Shown here in pieces: positions 55,588-64,000 of a stretch of DNA of 64,000 nt; position 1 is the first letter of the stretch; each line of letters opens with the position of its first letter. Under the pieces are notes generated by a model. That model searched no databases. It saw only the letters and a program-made list of their open reading frames with translations, and had not been told where the DNA came from. Source of the DNA: Streptomyces physcomitrii. GTDB lineage: Bacteria; Actinomycetota; Actinomycetes; Streptomycetales; Streptomycetaceae. Where the stretch lies: assembly GCF_012273655.1 (NCBI RefSeq), contig NZ_JAAWWP010000004.1, positions 62,001 to 126,000 of the forward strand, in the 5' to 3' direction. The translations under genes and the position numbers were made by a program.

Positions 55588-56730
55588 ATGACAGACGCAC
55601 TCAAGCGCCTCTCCGAGGAGGGCGTCGCGATCTGGCTGGACGACCTGTCGCGCAAGCGGATCACGTCCGGCAACCTCGCCGAACTGATCGACCAGCAGCA
55701 CGTCGTGGGTGTCACCACCAATCCGTCGATCTTCCAGAAGGCGATCTCCGCCGGGGACGGCTACGAGACCCAGGTCGCCGACCTCGCGGCCCGCAGGGTC
55801 ACCGTCGAGGAAGCCCTCCGCATGATCACCACGGCGGACGTCCGGGACGCCGCCGACATCCTGCGCCCGGTCCACGAGGCGACCGGCGGCCAGGACGGCC
55901 GGGTCTCCATCGAGGTCGACCCGCGCCTCGCGCACGACACCCGGGCCACCGTCGCCGAGGCCAAGCAGCTGGCCTGGCTGGTGGACCGGCCGAACACCCT
56001 GATCAAGATCCCGGCGACCGAGGCGGGCCTGCCCGCGATCACCGAGGTCATCGGCCGGGGCATCAGCGTCAACGTCACGCTGATCTTCTCCCTGGAGCGC
56101 TACCGGGCCGTCATGGACGCCTACCTGGCGGGCCTGGAGAAGGCGAAGGCCGCGGGGCTCGACCTCGCCACGATCTACTCGGTGGCCTCCTTCTTCGTCT
56201 CCCGGGTCGACTCCGAGATCGACAAGCGCCTCGGCGCGCTCGGCACCGACGAGGCGAAGGCGCTGCGCGGCAAGTCCGCCGTCGCCAACGCCCGCCTCGC
56301 CTACCAGGCCTATGAGGAGGTCTTCGGCTCCGCCGACGGCTCGACGGCCGCCCCCGGCCGCTGGGCCGCCCTGGAGAAGGCGGGCGCCAACCGCCAGCGC
56401 CCGCTGTGGGCCTCGACCGGCGTGAAGGACCCGGCGTACAAGGACACCCTGTACGTGGACGACCTGGTCGCGCCCGGCACCGTCAACACCATGCCGGAGG
56501 CCACCCTGGAGGCGACCGCGGAGCACGGCTCCATCACGGGCGACACCGTCCGGGGCACCTACCAGCAGGCCCGGGCCGATCTCGACGCCGTCGAGAAGCT
56601 GGGCATCTCCTACGACGAGGTGGTGCTGCTCCTGGAGAAGGAGGGCGTCGAGAAGTTCGAGTCCTCGTGGAACGACCTGCTCAAGTCGACCGAGGCAGAG
56701 CTCAAGCGCCTCGCGCCCTCGGAGGGCTGA
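55588..56730 (+). CDS. tal: Transaldolase
   Basis: 380 aa, the long actinobacterial TalB-like type. [14 protein letters not shown] at the N-terminus and [16 protein letters not shown] with the Schiff-base lysine; [14 protein letters not shown] and WASTGVKDP follow. It moves dihydroxyacetone units between sugar phosphates. 106 nt after tkt, 4 nt before zwf. Confidence 0.96.
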   Translation: MTDALKRLSEEGVAIWLDDLSRKRITSGNLAELIDQQHVVGVTTNPSIFQKAISAGDGYETQVADLAARRVTVEEALRMITTADVRDAADILRPVHEATGGQDGRVSIEVDPRLAHDTRATVAEAKQLAWLVDRPNTLIKIPATEAGLPAITEVIGRGISVNVTLIFSLERYRAVMDAYLAGLEKAKAAGLDLATIYSVASFFVSRVDSEIDKRLGALGTDEAKALRGKSAVANARLAYQAYEEVFGSADGSTAAPGRWAALEKAGANRQRPLWASTGVKDPAYKDTLYVDDLVAPGTVNTMPEATLEATAEHGSITGDTVRGTYQQARADLDAVEKLGISYDEVVLLLEKEGVEKFESSWNDLLKSTEAELKRLAPSEG

Positions 56731-56734
56731 CACC

Positions 56735-58267
56735 TTGTCATCTGCGCACGAAGCGAATCCGCTTCGTGATCCCGCGGACCGGCGGCTCCCGCGTATCGCG
56801 GGGCCGTCGGGTCTGGTGATCTTCGGGGTCACGGGCGATCTGTCCCGCAAGAAACTGATGCCCGCGGTCTACGACCTGGCCAACCGCGGACTGCTGCCGC
56901 CCGGCTTCGCCCTCATCGGCTTCGCCCGCCGCGACTGGGCGGACGAGGACTTCGCCCAGATCGTGCACGACGCCGTCAAGGAGCACGCCCGCACCCCCTT
57001 CCGCGAGGAGGTCTGGCAGCAGCTGCTGCAAGGGATGCGGTTCGTCCAGGGCGACTTCGACGACGACGCCGCATTCGAGCAGCTGGGCGCCACCATCCAG
57101 GACCTGGACAAGGCGCAGGGCACCGGTGGCAACTTCGCCTTCTACCTCTCCGTACCGCCGAAGTTCTTCCCCAAGGTCGTCCAGCAGCTCAAGAAGCACG
57201 GGCTGGCCGACGAGCAGAACGGCTCCTGGCGGCGCGCGGTCATCGAGAAGCCCTTCGGGCACGACCTGGCCTCCGCGAAGGAACTCAACGCGATCGTGCA
57301 CGAGGTCTTCGCCCCGGACCAGGTCTTCCGGATCGACCACTACCTCGGCAAGGAGACCGTCCAGAACATCCTGGCGCTCCGCTTCGCCAACACCCTCTTC
57401 GAGCCGATCTGGAACCGGTCCTACGTCGACCACGTGCAGATCACCATGGCCGAGGACATCGGCATCGGCGGCCGCGCCGGGTACTACGACGGCATCGGCG
57501 CCGCCCGCGACGTCATCCAGAACCACCTGCTCCAGCTGCTCGCGCTGACCGCGATGGAGGAGCCCGCCTCCTTCGACGCGGCCTCGCTGGCGGCGGAGAA
57601 GACCAAGGTGCTGCGCGCGGTCCGGCTGCCCAAGGACCTCGGCTCCGCCACCGTGCGCGCCCAGTACGCGGCGGGCTGGCAGGGCGGCGAGAAGGTGATC
57701 GGCTACCTCCAGGAGGAGGGCATCGACGCCAAGTCGAAGACCGACACCTACGCGGCCGTCCGGCTCGGCATCGACAACCGCCGCTGGGCGGGCGTGCCCT
57801 TCTATCTGCGCACCGGCAAGCGCCTCGGCCGCCGGGTCACCGAGATCGCGGTGGTCTTCCAGCGCGCGCCGCACTCCCCCTTCGACTCCACCGCCACCGA
57901 GGAACTGGGGCAGAACGCCCTGGTCATCCGGGTGCAGCCGGACGAGGGCGTGACCCTGCGCTTCGGCTCGAAGGTGCCGGGCACCTCGATGGAGGTGCGG
58001 GACGTCTCGATGGACTTCGCGTACGGCGAGTCCTTCACGGAGTCCAGCCCCGAGGCGTACGAGCGGCTGATCCTCGATGTGCTGCTCGGCGACTCGAACC
58101 TCTTCCCGCGCACGGAGGAGGTGGAGCTGTCCTGGGAGATCCTCGACCCGATCGAGCAGTTCTGGGACCGGTCCGGCAAGCCCGCGCAGTACCCCGCGGG
58201 CACCTGGGGCCCCGTCGAGGCGGACGAAATGCTCGAACGAGACGGACGGAGCTGGCGTCGGCCATGA
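56735..58267 (+). CDS. zwf: Glucose-6-phosphate 1-dehydrogenase
   Basis: 510 aa. FGVTGDLSRKKLMPAVYDL is the NADP Rossmann motif and RIDHYLGKETVQNI the substrate motif. The proposed TTG start (56735) follows GGAGG at 9 nt and lies 5 nt after the tal stop; TTG is unusual but no better start precedes the Rossmann fold. The stop overlaps opcA by 4 nt. Confidence 0.95.
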   Translation: MSSAHEANPLRDPADRRLPRIAGPSGLVIFGVTGDLSRKKLMPAVYDLANRGLLPPGFALIGFARRDWADEDFAQIVHDAVKEHARTPFREEVWQQLLQGMRFVQGDFDDDAAFEQLGATIQDLDKAQGTGGNFAFYLSVPPKFFPKVVQQLKKHGLADEQNGSWRRAVIEKPFGHDLASAKELNAIVHEVFAPDQVFRIDHYLGKETVQNILALRFANTLFEPIWNRSYVDHVQITMAEDIGIGGRAGYYDGIGAARDVIQNHLLQLLALTAMEEPASFDAASLAAEKTKVLRAVRLPKDLGSATVRAQYAAGWQGGEKVIGYLQEEGIDAKSKTDTYAAVRLGIDNRRWAGVPFYLRTGKRLGRRVTEIAVVFQRAPHSPFDSTATEELGQNALVIRVQPDEGVTLRFGSKVPGTSMEVRDVSMDFAYGESFTESSPEAYERLILDVLLGDSNLFPRTEEVELSWEILDPIEQFWDRSGKPAQYPAGTWGPVEADEMLERDGRSWRRP

Positions 58268-59343
58268 AGATCGACCTCACGGACACCACGGCCAGCAAGA
58301 TCAACAAGGCGCTGGTGCAGGGCCGCCGCGCCATCGGCACCCCTGCCGTCGGCATGGTGCTCACCCTGGTCATCGTCACCGACGAGGAGAACGCCTACGA
58401 CGCGATGCGCGCCGCGGGCGAGGCCTCGCGCGAACACCCCTCCCGAACCCTCGTCGTCATCCGCCGCGTCTCGCGCACGCCCCGGGACCGTACGAGCTCC
58501 CGGCTCGACGCGGAGGTGCGGGTCGGCGCCGACGCGGGCACCGGCGAGACCGTGGTGGTCCGGCTGTACGGCGAGGTGGTGGGCCACGCGCAGTCGGTGG
58601 TGCTTCCGCTGCTGCTGCCGGACGCCCCGGTGGTGGTCTGGTGGCCGGTCAACGCGCCGCTCGACCCCGCGCAGGACCCGCTCGGCAAGCTCGGCCAGCG
58701 CCGGGTGACCGACACCTACGCCGCCGAGCAGCCCATCGAGGAGCTGACCGCGCGCTCGGAGGCCTACACCCCCGGGGACACCGACCTCGCCTGGACCCGG
58801 ATCACGCCCTGGCGCTCGATGATCGCCGCCGCGCTGGACCAGGTGAACTGCACGGTGACCTCGGTCGTCGTGGAGGGCGAGGAGTTCAACCCGAGCTGTG
58901 AGCTGCTCGCCATGTGGCTCGCGGAGCGCCTCGGCGTACCGGTGGAGCGCACCCTCTCGCCGGGCCCCGGACTGACCGCGGTGCGGATGGAGACGGACTG
59001 CGGGCCGGTCGCGCTCGACCGCGCCGACGGCTCGCTCGCCACCCTCTCGGTGCAGGGCCAGCCGGAGCGGGCGGTGGCCCTCAAGCGGCGGGAAACCGCC
59101 GAGCTGATCGCCGAGGAGCTGCGCAGGCTCGACCCGGACGACACCTACGCGGCGGCGCTGAGCTTCGGCGTGGAGCACCTCTACGACGCGACCGGTGCGC
59201 CGGTGCGCGAGCCCGGTTCCGAGGCCCGGGAGACCGCCGGGCCGGACGGGGAGCAGACCGGCTCCGGCGCCGCGGAGAAGAGCGCGCCGGCGAAGAAGGC
59301 CCCCGCCAAGAAGGCCCCGGCGAAGAAGGCGACGGCGAAGTGA
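58264..59343 (+). CDS. opcA: OpcA, glucose-6-phosphate dehydrogenase assembly factor
   Basis: 359 aa. OpcA is an allosteric/assembly partner of Zwf in actinobacteria and cyanobacteria. WWPVNAPLDPAQDPLG, QVNCTVTSVVVEG and the preceding RTLVVIRRVSRTPRDRTSSR (in parts) fit the family. The last ~25 residues are a basic Ala-Lys-Pro tail (PAKKAPAKKAPAKKATAK) resembling histone H1-like tails. ATGA overlap with zwf and GTGA overlap with pgl imply coupled translation. Confidence 0.93.
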   Translation: MKIDLTDTTASKINKALVQGRRAIGTPAVGMVLTLVIVTDEENAYDAMRAAGEASREHPSRTLVVIRRVSRTPRDRTSSRLDAEVRVGADAGTGETVVVRLYGEVVGHAQSVVLPLLLPDAPVVVWWPVNAPLDPAQDPLGKLGQRRVTDTYAAEQPIEELTARSEAYTPGDTDLAWTRITPWRSMIAAALDQVNCTVTSVVVEGEEFNPSCELLAMWLAERLGVPVERTLSPGPGLTAVRMETDCGPVALDRADGSLATLSVQGQPERAVALKRRETAELIAEELRRLDPDDTYAAALSFGVEHLYDATGAPVREPGSEARETAGPDGEQTGSGAAEKSAPAKKAPAKKAPAKKATAK

Positions 59344-60119
59344 GCGCACCGCAGCTCGTCGTCCACCGCGACAAGGAGCTGATGGCCCAGGCCGCGGCGG
59401 CCCGGCTGATCACCCGGATCGTGGACGCCCAGTCCTCCCGCGGCACCGCCTCGGTGGTGCTGACGGGAGGGCGCAACGGCAACGGCCTGCTCGCCGCGCT
59501 CGGCGCCTCGAAGGCCCGGGACGCGATCGACTGGTCCCGGCTCGACCTGTGGTGGGGCGACGAGCGCTTCCTGCCCGAGGGCGACCCGGAGCGCAACGCC
59601 ACCCAGGCCCGCGAGGCGCTGCTCGACGCGGTGCCGCTCGACCCGGGACGGGTGCACACCATGCCCGCCTCGGACGGGGCGCACGCGGATGTGGACGCCG
59701 CGGCCGAGGCCTACGCCCGCGAGCTCGCGGCGGCGGCCGGCCCCGAGGACCACTCGGGGGTGCCCGGCTTCGACGTGCTGCTGCTCGGCGTCGGTCCGGA
59801 CACCCATGTCGCCTCGCTCTTCCCGGAGTTGCCCGGGGTCCGCGAGCGGGAGCGCACGGTGGTCGGGGTGCACGGCGCGCCCAAGCCGCCGCCGCTGCGG
59901 GTCTCGCTGACCCTGCCCGCGATCCGGGCGGCCCGCGAGGTGTGGCTGCTCGCGGCGGGCGATGACAAGGCGAACGCGGCGGCCATCGCGCTCTCCGGCG
60001 CGGGCGAGATCCAGGCCCCCGCCGCGGGCGCCCGGGGCCGCGCCCGCACCCTGTGGCTGCTCGACCGGGCGGCGGCCTCCCAACTCCCGGTGGAGCTGCG
60101 GCCCCCGGCGGTCGCCTGA
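59340..60119 (+). CDS. pgl: 6-phosphogluconolactonase
   Basis: 259 aa DevB-type lactonase. VVLTGGRNGNGLLAAL, WWGDERFLPEGDPERNATQAREALLD (in parts), LLGVGPDTHVASLFPE and AAGDDKANAAAIALSG are family motifs. Note GVGPDTH in place of the usual GMGxDGH. It hydrolyses 6-phosphogluconolactone, the product of Zwf. Last gene of the operon. Confidence 0.95.
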   Translation: MSAPQLVVHRDKELMAQAAAARLITRIVDAQSSRGTASVVLTGGRNGNGLLAALGASKARDAIDWSRLDLWWGDERFLPEGDPERNATQAREALLDAVPLDPGRVHTMPASDGAHADVDAAAEAYARELAAAAGPEDHSGVPGFDVLLLGVGPDTHVASLFPELPGVRERERTVVGVHGAPKPPPLRVSLTLPAIRAAREVWLLAAGDDKANAAAIALSGAGEIQAPAAGARGRARTLWLLDRAAASQLPVELRPPAVA

Positions 60120-60142
60120 GCCCGGGGCCCCCGGCCCGCGAA

Positions 60143-60174
60143 GAGGCCCGTACCGCGGTGGCGGTACGGGCCTC
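60143..60174. terminator. Bidirectional terminator after pgl
   Basis: GAGGCCCGTACCGC (60143-60156) and GCGGTACGGGCCTC (60161-60174) make a perfect 14-bp stem with a GGTG loop; the 3' arm overlaps the stop of the facing gene. Confidence 0.9.
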
Positions 60175-60649
60175 AGGCGGCTTCGGCCAAGCGGTAGTGG
60201 CTGCCGTCCCGTTCGCGGACGAGGAGGCCCTCGATGACGCAGTGGCGCCGCAGGGCCGCGGTGTCGTCGTGCACCTCGGCGAAGGCCTCGTTGATCTCCC
60301 GCTCGGTGTAACTGCGGTCGGCGGCGAAGAACTTGGCCGTCAGGTGGACGAGGAGTTCATGGCGGACCGCGGGCCGTACCGGGATGGCGGTCAGGCGGCC
60401 GCGGGCGAAGAAGCCGACCAGGGCCCGGGGCACCTCGGGTCTCGGCTCCGCGGGGCGGACCCGCCGGAAGACCTCCGGGTCGGCGGTGAGGCTCCCGTCC
60501 TCCTGCCGCTGGACCAGACCGCTCTGCAGCAGCCGGGCGAGCGGGCGCCGCACCTGCTCGACCTCGCGGGGCGCGAGCTGCCCGAGCACGATCCGCGCGT
60601 ACAGCCGCTGGCGTTCGGGGTCCGCGAGCGCGGCCAGCAGGTGGTCCAT
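60173..60649 (-). CDS. DUF2087 / winged-helix protein
   Basis: 158 aa from ATG 60649 (GGAGAG upstream). The N-terminal helices (DPERQRLYARIVLGQLA) look like a small winged-helix region; the C-terminal half (RSYTEREINEAFAEVHDD, ALRRHCVIEGLLVRERDGSHYRL) is DUF2087-like, a possible DNA-binding module. Function unknown. Lies between pgl and pgi. Confidence 0.75.
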   Translation of the reverse strand: MDHLLAALADPERQRLYARIVLGQLAPREVEQVRRPLARLLQSGLVQRQEDGSLTADPEVFRRVRPAEPRPEVPRALVGFFARGRLTAIPVRPAVRHELLVHLTAKFFAADRSYTEREINEAFAEVHDDTAALRRHCVIEGLLVRERDGSHYRLAEAA

Positions 60650-60782
60650 GGGTCTCTCCTCGGGAGTCGGGGGGTGCCCGCGCAGTCTTGTCCACGCGGG
60701 CGGCTCCCGCATCCCCATTACGGGCGGCGCGGGCGCGGGAACGGGCGCTGTCCGCGCGCCCCCGCGCCCTGCCGCGTGCGGG

Positions 60783-62435
60783 TCAACGCCCCCGGTACTG
60801 GCGGTACTTGGCGACCAGTGCCCGGGTGGAGGGGTCCAGGCCCGGCACCTCGGCGCCCTCGGTGAGCGCGGGCTCGATGCGCTTGGCGAGGACCTTGCCC
60901 AGCTCGACGCCCCACTGGTCGAAGGAGTCGATGTTCCAGATCGCGCCCTGTACGAAGACCTTGTGCTCGTAGAGGGCGACCAGCTGCCCGAGCACCGAGG
61001 GGGTGAGCTTCCCGGCCAGGATGGTGGTGGTGGGGTGGTTGCCCCGGAAGGTCTTGTGCGGGACGAGTTCCTCGGGGGTGCCCTCGGCGCGTACCTCCTC
61101 GGGGGTCTTGCCGAAGGCGAGCGCCTGGGTCTGGGCGAAGAAGTTGGCCATCAGCAGGTCGTGCTGGGCGATCAGCCCGGGCTGGAGGTCGTGCACCGGG
61201 TTGGCGAAGCCGATGAAGTCCGCGGGGATCAGCTTGGTGCCCTGGTGGATCAACTGGTAGTAGGCGTGCTGCCCGTTGGTGCCCGGAGTGCCCCAGACGA
61301 CCGGTCCGGTCTGCCAGTCGACCGGCTCGCCCGCGCGGTCCACGGACTTGCCGTTGGACTCCATGTCGAGCTGCTGGAGGTAGGCGGTGAACCGCGAGAG
61401 GTAGTGCGAGTAGGGCAGTACGGCGTGCGACTGGGCGTCGTGGAAGTTGCCGTACCAGATGCCGAGCAGACCCAGCAGGAGCGGGGCGTTGGCCTCGGGG
61501 GGCGCGGTGCGGAAGTGCTCGTCGACCAGGTGGAAGCCGTCGAGCATCTCGCGGAAGCGCTCGGGGCCGATGGCGATCATCAGCGCGAGGCCGATCGCCG
61601 AGTCGTAGGAGTAGCGGCCGCCGACCCACTCCCAGAACTCGAACATGTTGTCCGTGTCGATGCCGAAGGCGGCCACCTTCTCGGCATTGGTGGACAGCGC
61701 CACGAAGTGCTTGGCCACGGCCTCCTGACCGGCCCGCAGCTCGGTGAGCAGCCAGTCCCGGGCGGAGGTGGCGTTGGTGATCGTCTCGATGGTGGTGAAG
61801 GTCTTCGAGGCGATGACGAAGAGGGTCTCGGCGGGGTCCAGGTCGCGGACGGCCTCGTGGAGGTCGGCGCCGTCGACGTTGGAGACGAAACGCACCGTCA
61901 GCGCGCGGTCGGTGAAGGAGCGCAGCACCTCGTAGGCCATGGCGGGGCCGAGGTCGGAGCCGCCGATGCCGATGTTGACGACATTGCGGATCGGCCGCCC
62001 GGTGTGGCCGGTCCACTCGCCGCCCCGGACCCGGTCGGCGAAGGCGCTCATCCGGTCGAGGACGGCGTGCACCTCGGGCACCACATCGGCGCCGTCCACC
62101 TCGATCACCGCGTCCCGCGGGGCCCTGAGCGCGGTGTGCAGCACCGCCCGGTCCTCGGTGGTGTTGATCTTCTCGCCGCGGAACATCGCGTCCCTGAGGG
62201 CGAACACCCCGGTGGCCTCGGCCAGTTCCCGCAGCAGCCGCAGGGTCTCGTCGGTCACCAGGTGCTTGGAGTAGTCCAGGTGCAGATCGCCGACCTGGAG
62301 GGTGTACGCGTCCCCGCGCCCGGGGTGCGCGGCGAACAGCTCCCGCAGCCGCACCTCCCCCAGCTCCTGCCGGTGCTTGTCCAGCGCCTGCCACGCGGCG
62401 GTCCGGTCGAGCCGGGAAGGGCTTGTTGCGTTCAT
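60783..62435 (-). CDS. pgi: Glucose-6-phosphate isomerase
   Basis: 550 aa. [37 protein letters not shown], HTAxxR-like [19 protein letters not shown] (in parts) and [14 protein letters not shown] are PGI signatures; the catalytic Glu is in [20 protein letters not shown]. Length is normal for the large bacterial type. Start MNATSPS with GGAAG upstream. Confidence 0.96.
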   Translation of the reverse strand: MNATSPSRLDRTAAWQALDKHRQELGEVRLRELFAAHPGRGDAYTLQVGDLHLDYSKHLVTDETLRLLRELAEATGVFALRDAMFRGEKINTTEDRAVLHTALRAPRDAVIEVDGADVVPEVHAVLDRMSAFADRVRGGEWTGHTGRPIRNVVNIGIGGSDLGPAMAYEVLRSFTDRALTVRFVSNVDGADLHEAVRDLDPAETLFVIASKTFTTIETITNATSARDWLLTELRAGQEAVAKHFVALSTNAEKVAAFGIDTDNMFEFWEWVGGRYSYDSAIGLALMIAIGPERFREMLDGFHLVDEHFRTAPPEANAPLLLGLLGIWYGNFHDAQSHAVLPYSHYLSRFTAYLQQLDMESNGKSVDRAGEPVDWQTGPVVWGTPGTNGQHAYYQLIHQGTKLIPADFIGFANPVHDLQPGLIAQHDLLMANFFAQTQALAFGKTPEEVRAEGTPEELVPHKTFRGNHPTTTILAGKLTPSVLGQLVALYEHKVFVQGAIWNIDSFDQWGVELGKVLAKRIEPALTEGAEVPGLDPSTRALVAKYRQYRGR

Positions 62436-62666
62436 ACGGGCTTCCGCCTTCTCTCGTCCTTGCGTACGTCGTGCCCCGCCGCTCCAACCTAATTGATCAG
62501 AGCGGGCGGCGGCGGACCGCAGGGCGGAGCCGGTGCCCGGGGCACGCGCGCGGCGGAACGGACGCGCCCCAGCGGTGCCGTCCCGCGCGCGGCCCGTGGT
62601 CAGGCCGCCGTCAGGACCCGTGAAAACACCGCGGGCCGGGCGCACTTGGGCACCCGGCCGGCATTC

Positions 62667-63002
62667 TCAGATCTCGCCCCGCAGCTTGGCGAGGGCCTCG
62701 GCGAGGATCGCCTCGCCGTCCTCGTCGCTGCGCCGCTCCCGTACGTACGCGAGGTGCGTCTTGTACGGCTCGGTGCGCGGCGGGTCCGGCGGGTTCTCGC
62801 GGTCCTGCCCGGCCGGGAAGCCGCAGCGCGTGCAGTCCCAGGTGTCGGGCACGGTCGCGTCACTGGCGAAGCTGGGCTGGGTCTCGTGTCCGTTGGAGCA
62901 CCAGAAGGAGATGCGCGCCCGGGGCGCGGACTCACCGCGCTCGGCCTCGCCCATCGGCCCCGCCCCGACCCGGCTTCCCCGGATCGCGTTGCCACTTGCC
63001 AC
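62667..63002 (-). CDS. rbpA: RNA polymerase-binding protein RbpA
   Basis: 111 aa from GTG 63002 (GGGAG 8 nt upstream). RISFWCSNGHETQPSF and TWDCTRCGFPAGQDRENPP (zinc-ribbon-like cysteines) then YKTHLAYVRERRSDEDGEAI are hallmark RbpA blocks. It binds the principal sigma factor and stabilises initiation. Conserved Streptomyces position between pgi and secG. Confidence 0.95.
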   Translation of the reverse strand: MASGNAIRGSRVGAGPMGEAERGESAPRARISFWCSNGHETQPSFASDATVPDTWDCTRCGFPAGQDRENPPDPPRTEPYKTHLAYVRERRSDEDGEAILAEALAKLRGEI

Positions 63003-63226
63003 GGTCGTAACTCCCTGCGTGAAGTGCTGCACTGCGTCGGCAGCGGCTGTGCCGCGAGGGACGACCCCCCTCCGCTGCGGCGCCTGAAGTCTGCGTAAGG
63101 CTCAACCCGCGTCCGGTGAGGGGAGAGAACGGCCCCGGCGGACACGCAAGCCCCATGATAGGCCGCGCTCGCGAGCGCGTACCCGGCATGGGGCCGGCGT
63201 CAGGTCATACGGCACGGTGGTGCACG

Positions 63227-63463
63227 TCAGTTGTTGACCTTCATCAGCAACCCGAGCACGACAATGCACGCGAACCACAGCAGACCGACCACGACCGTGA
63301 TCCGGTCGAGGTTGCGCTCGGCGACCGAGGAGCCGCCGACGGACGACTGCATACCGCCACCGAACATGTCGGAGAGGCCGCCGCCCTTGCCCTTGTGCAT
63401 CAGCACAAGCAGCATCAGCAGCAGGCTGAAGACGATAAGGGCGATCGAGAACCCCAATTCCAC
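63227..63463 (-). CDS. secG: Protein translocase subunit SecG
   Basis: 78 aa with two membrane helices around the SecG loop LMHKGKGGGLSDMFGGGMQ. GTG 63463 is chosen because AAAGGGAG lies 7 nt upstream and homologs begin VLGFSIALIVF-like; ATG 63487 would add 8 residues. SecG assists SecYE export. Sits between tpiA and rbpA. Confidence 0.94.
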   Translation of the reverse strand: MELGFSIALIVFSLLLMLLVLMHKGKGGGLSDMFGGGMQSSVGGSSVAERNLDRITVVVGLLWFACIVVLGLLMKVNN

Positions 63464-63570
63464 GGCTGGACTCCCTTTCCGGGGCATTCCCCCGGATCTG
63501 TACGGACAGCGGGGCCGGACTCAGGTGCTCCGGCCCCGCAAGAGTACGACGGAACTGCGCTAGCGCATAC

Positions 63571-64000
63571 TCACTGGTCGCGGAAGCGCACGATCTTGAC
63601 GAACTCGTCCGCGTCCAGTGCGGCGCCGCCCACCAGGGCACCGTCCACGTCGGGCTGCGCCATGATCGCGGCCACATTGCCCGACTTGACCGAGCCGCCG
63701 TACTGGATCCGCACCTTCTGGGCCAGCTCCGGCGAGTACAGCTTGGCCAGGGAGTCGCGGATCGCCCCGCAGACCTCCTGGGCGTCCTCGGGGGTGGCGA
63801 CCTCGCCGGTGCCGATCGCCCAGACCGGCTCGTAGGCGATGACCACGGACTCGGCCTGCTCGGCGGGGACGTCCTTCAGTCCGCCCTCGACCTGGGCGAG
63901 GGTGTGCGCGACCTGGTTGCCGGCCTTGCGGACCTCCAGGCCCTCGCCCACGCACATGATCGGGGTGAGGCCGTGCTTGAAGGCGGCCTTGACCTTGGCG
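63571..64000 (-). CDS. tpiA: Triosephosphate isomerase (5' end outside window)
   Basis: C-terminal ~142 residues only; the gene continues past 64000. [20 protein letters not shown] carries the catalytic glutamate, and [20 protein letters not shown] and [15 protein letters not shown] bind the phosphate. It interconverts glyceraldehyde 3-phosphate and DHAP. Confidence 0.96.
   Translation of the reverse strand, partial: AKVKAAFKHGLTPIMCVGEGLEVRKAGNQVAHTLAQVEGGLKDVPAEQAESVVIAYEPVWAIGTGEVATPEDAQEVCGAIRDSLAKLYSPELAQKVRIQYGGSVKSGNVAAIMAQPDVDGALVGGAALDADEFVKIVRFRDQ

Overview
The window is a piece of a high-GC actinobacterial chromosome, almost certainly Streptomyces. Evidence: extreme third-position GC, many GTG starts and ATGA/GTGA stop-start overlaps, a LAETG (class E sortase) wall protein, OpcA beside glucose-6-phosphate dehydrogenase, RbpA, an actinobacterial DapD and a SufR-headed suf operon. 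The gene order cobC / LAETG protein / ectABCD / dapA / dapD / suf / ctaA-ctaB / tkt-tal-zwf-opcA-pgl / pgi / rbpA / secG / tpiA matches what I recall of the S. coelicolor SCO1859-SCO1945 core region. That match is recall, not a search.

Layout. 1-3.0 kb: end of a cobalamin gene (CobE-like plus CobC-like aminotransferase in one frame), a 16-bp tandem repeat and a sortase substrate. 3.6-9.2 kb: amidohydrolase, a divergent TetR/NAD(P)-binding protein pair and a three-gene polar amino acid ABC transporter. 9.7-14.5 kb: class V aminotransferase, then the ectABCD osmolyte operon closed by a strong hairpin. 14.5-24.3 kb: regulators, MFS transporters, a purine permease, a DinB/mycothiol-type protein behind a heptanucleotide array, and a double TerD protein. 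24.4-26.5 kb: a Ro60-like TROVE protein with, just upstream on the same strand, a cluster of Y RNAs. Two of these carry circularly permuted tRNA mimics (YrlA type). A third hairpin between them looks like a short Y RNA. 26.7-35.8 kb: PhoX-like protein, a conserved hypothetical, secreted nuclease, SRPBCC protein with a repeat expansion, DapA and small accessory genes. 36.0-37.3 kb: an AT-richer ATPase gene inserted next to dapD and flanked by ~140-bp imperfect direct repeats. 37.6-40.6 kb: DapD, SMR pump, XRE regulator and a divergent small membrane protein. 40.7-47.5 kb: sufR-B-D-Rieske-C-S-U-T for Fe-S assembly. 47.6-53.0 kb: ABC exporter, heme A and heme O synthases, nucleotidyltransferase. 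53.4-64.0 kb: pentose phosphate and glycolysis genes with RbpA and SecG.

How the genes work together. EctABCD makes ectoine and 5-hydroxyectoine. The suf operon builds Fe-S clusters under SufR and possibly an iron regulator. CtaB and CtaA make hemes O and A for cytochrome oxidase. tkt-tal-zwf-opcA-pgl forms one pentose phosphate operon, with pgi and tpiA nearby. DapA and DapD belong to lysine/diaminopimelate synthesis. The TROVE protein and Y RNAs probably form an RNA-surveillance particle. The most interesting features are the Y RNA cluster and the one-gene island beside dapD.
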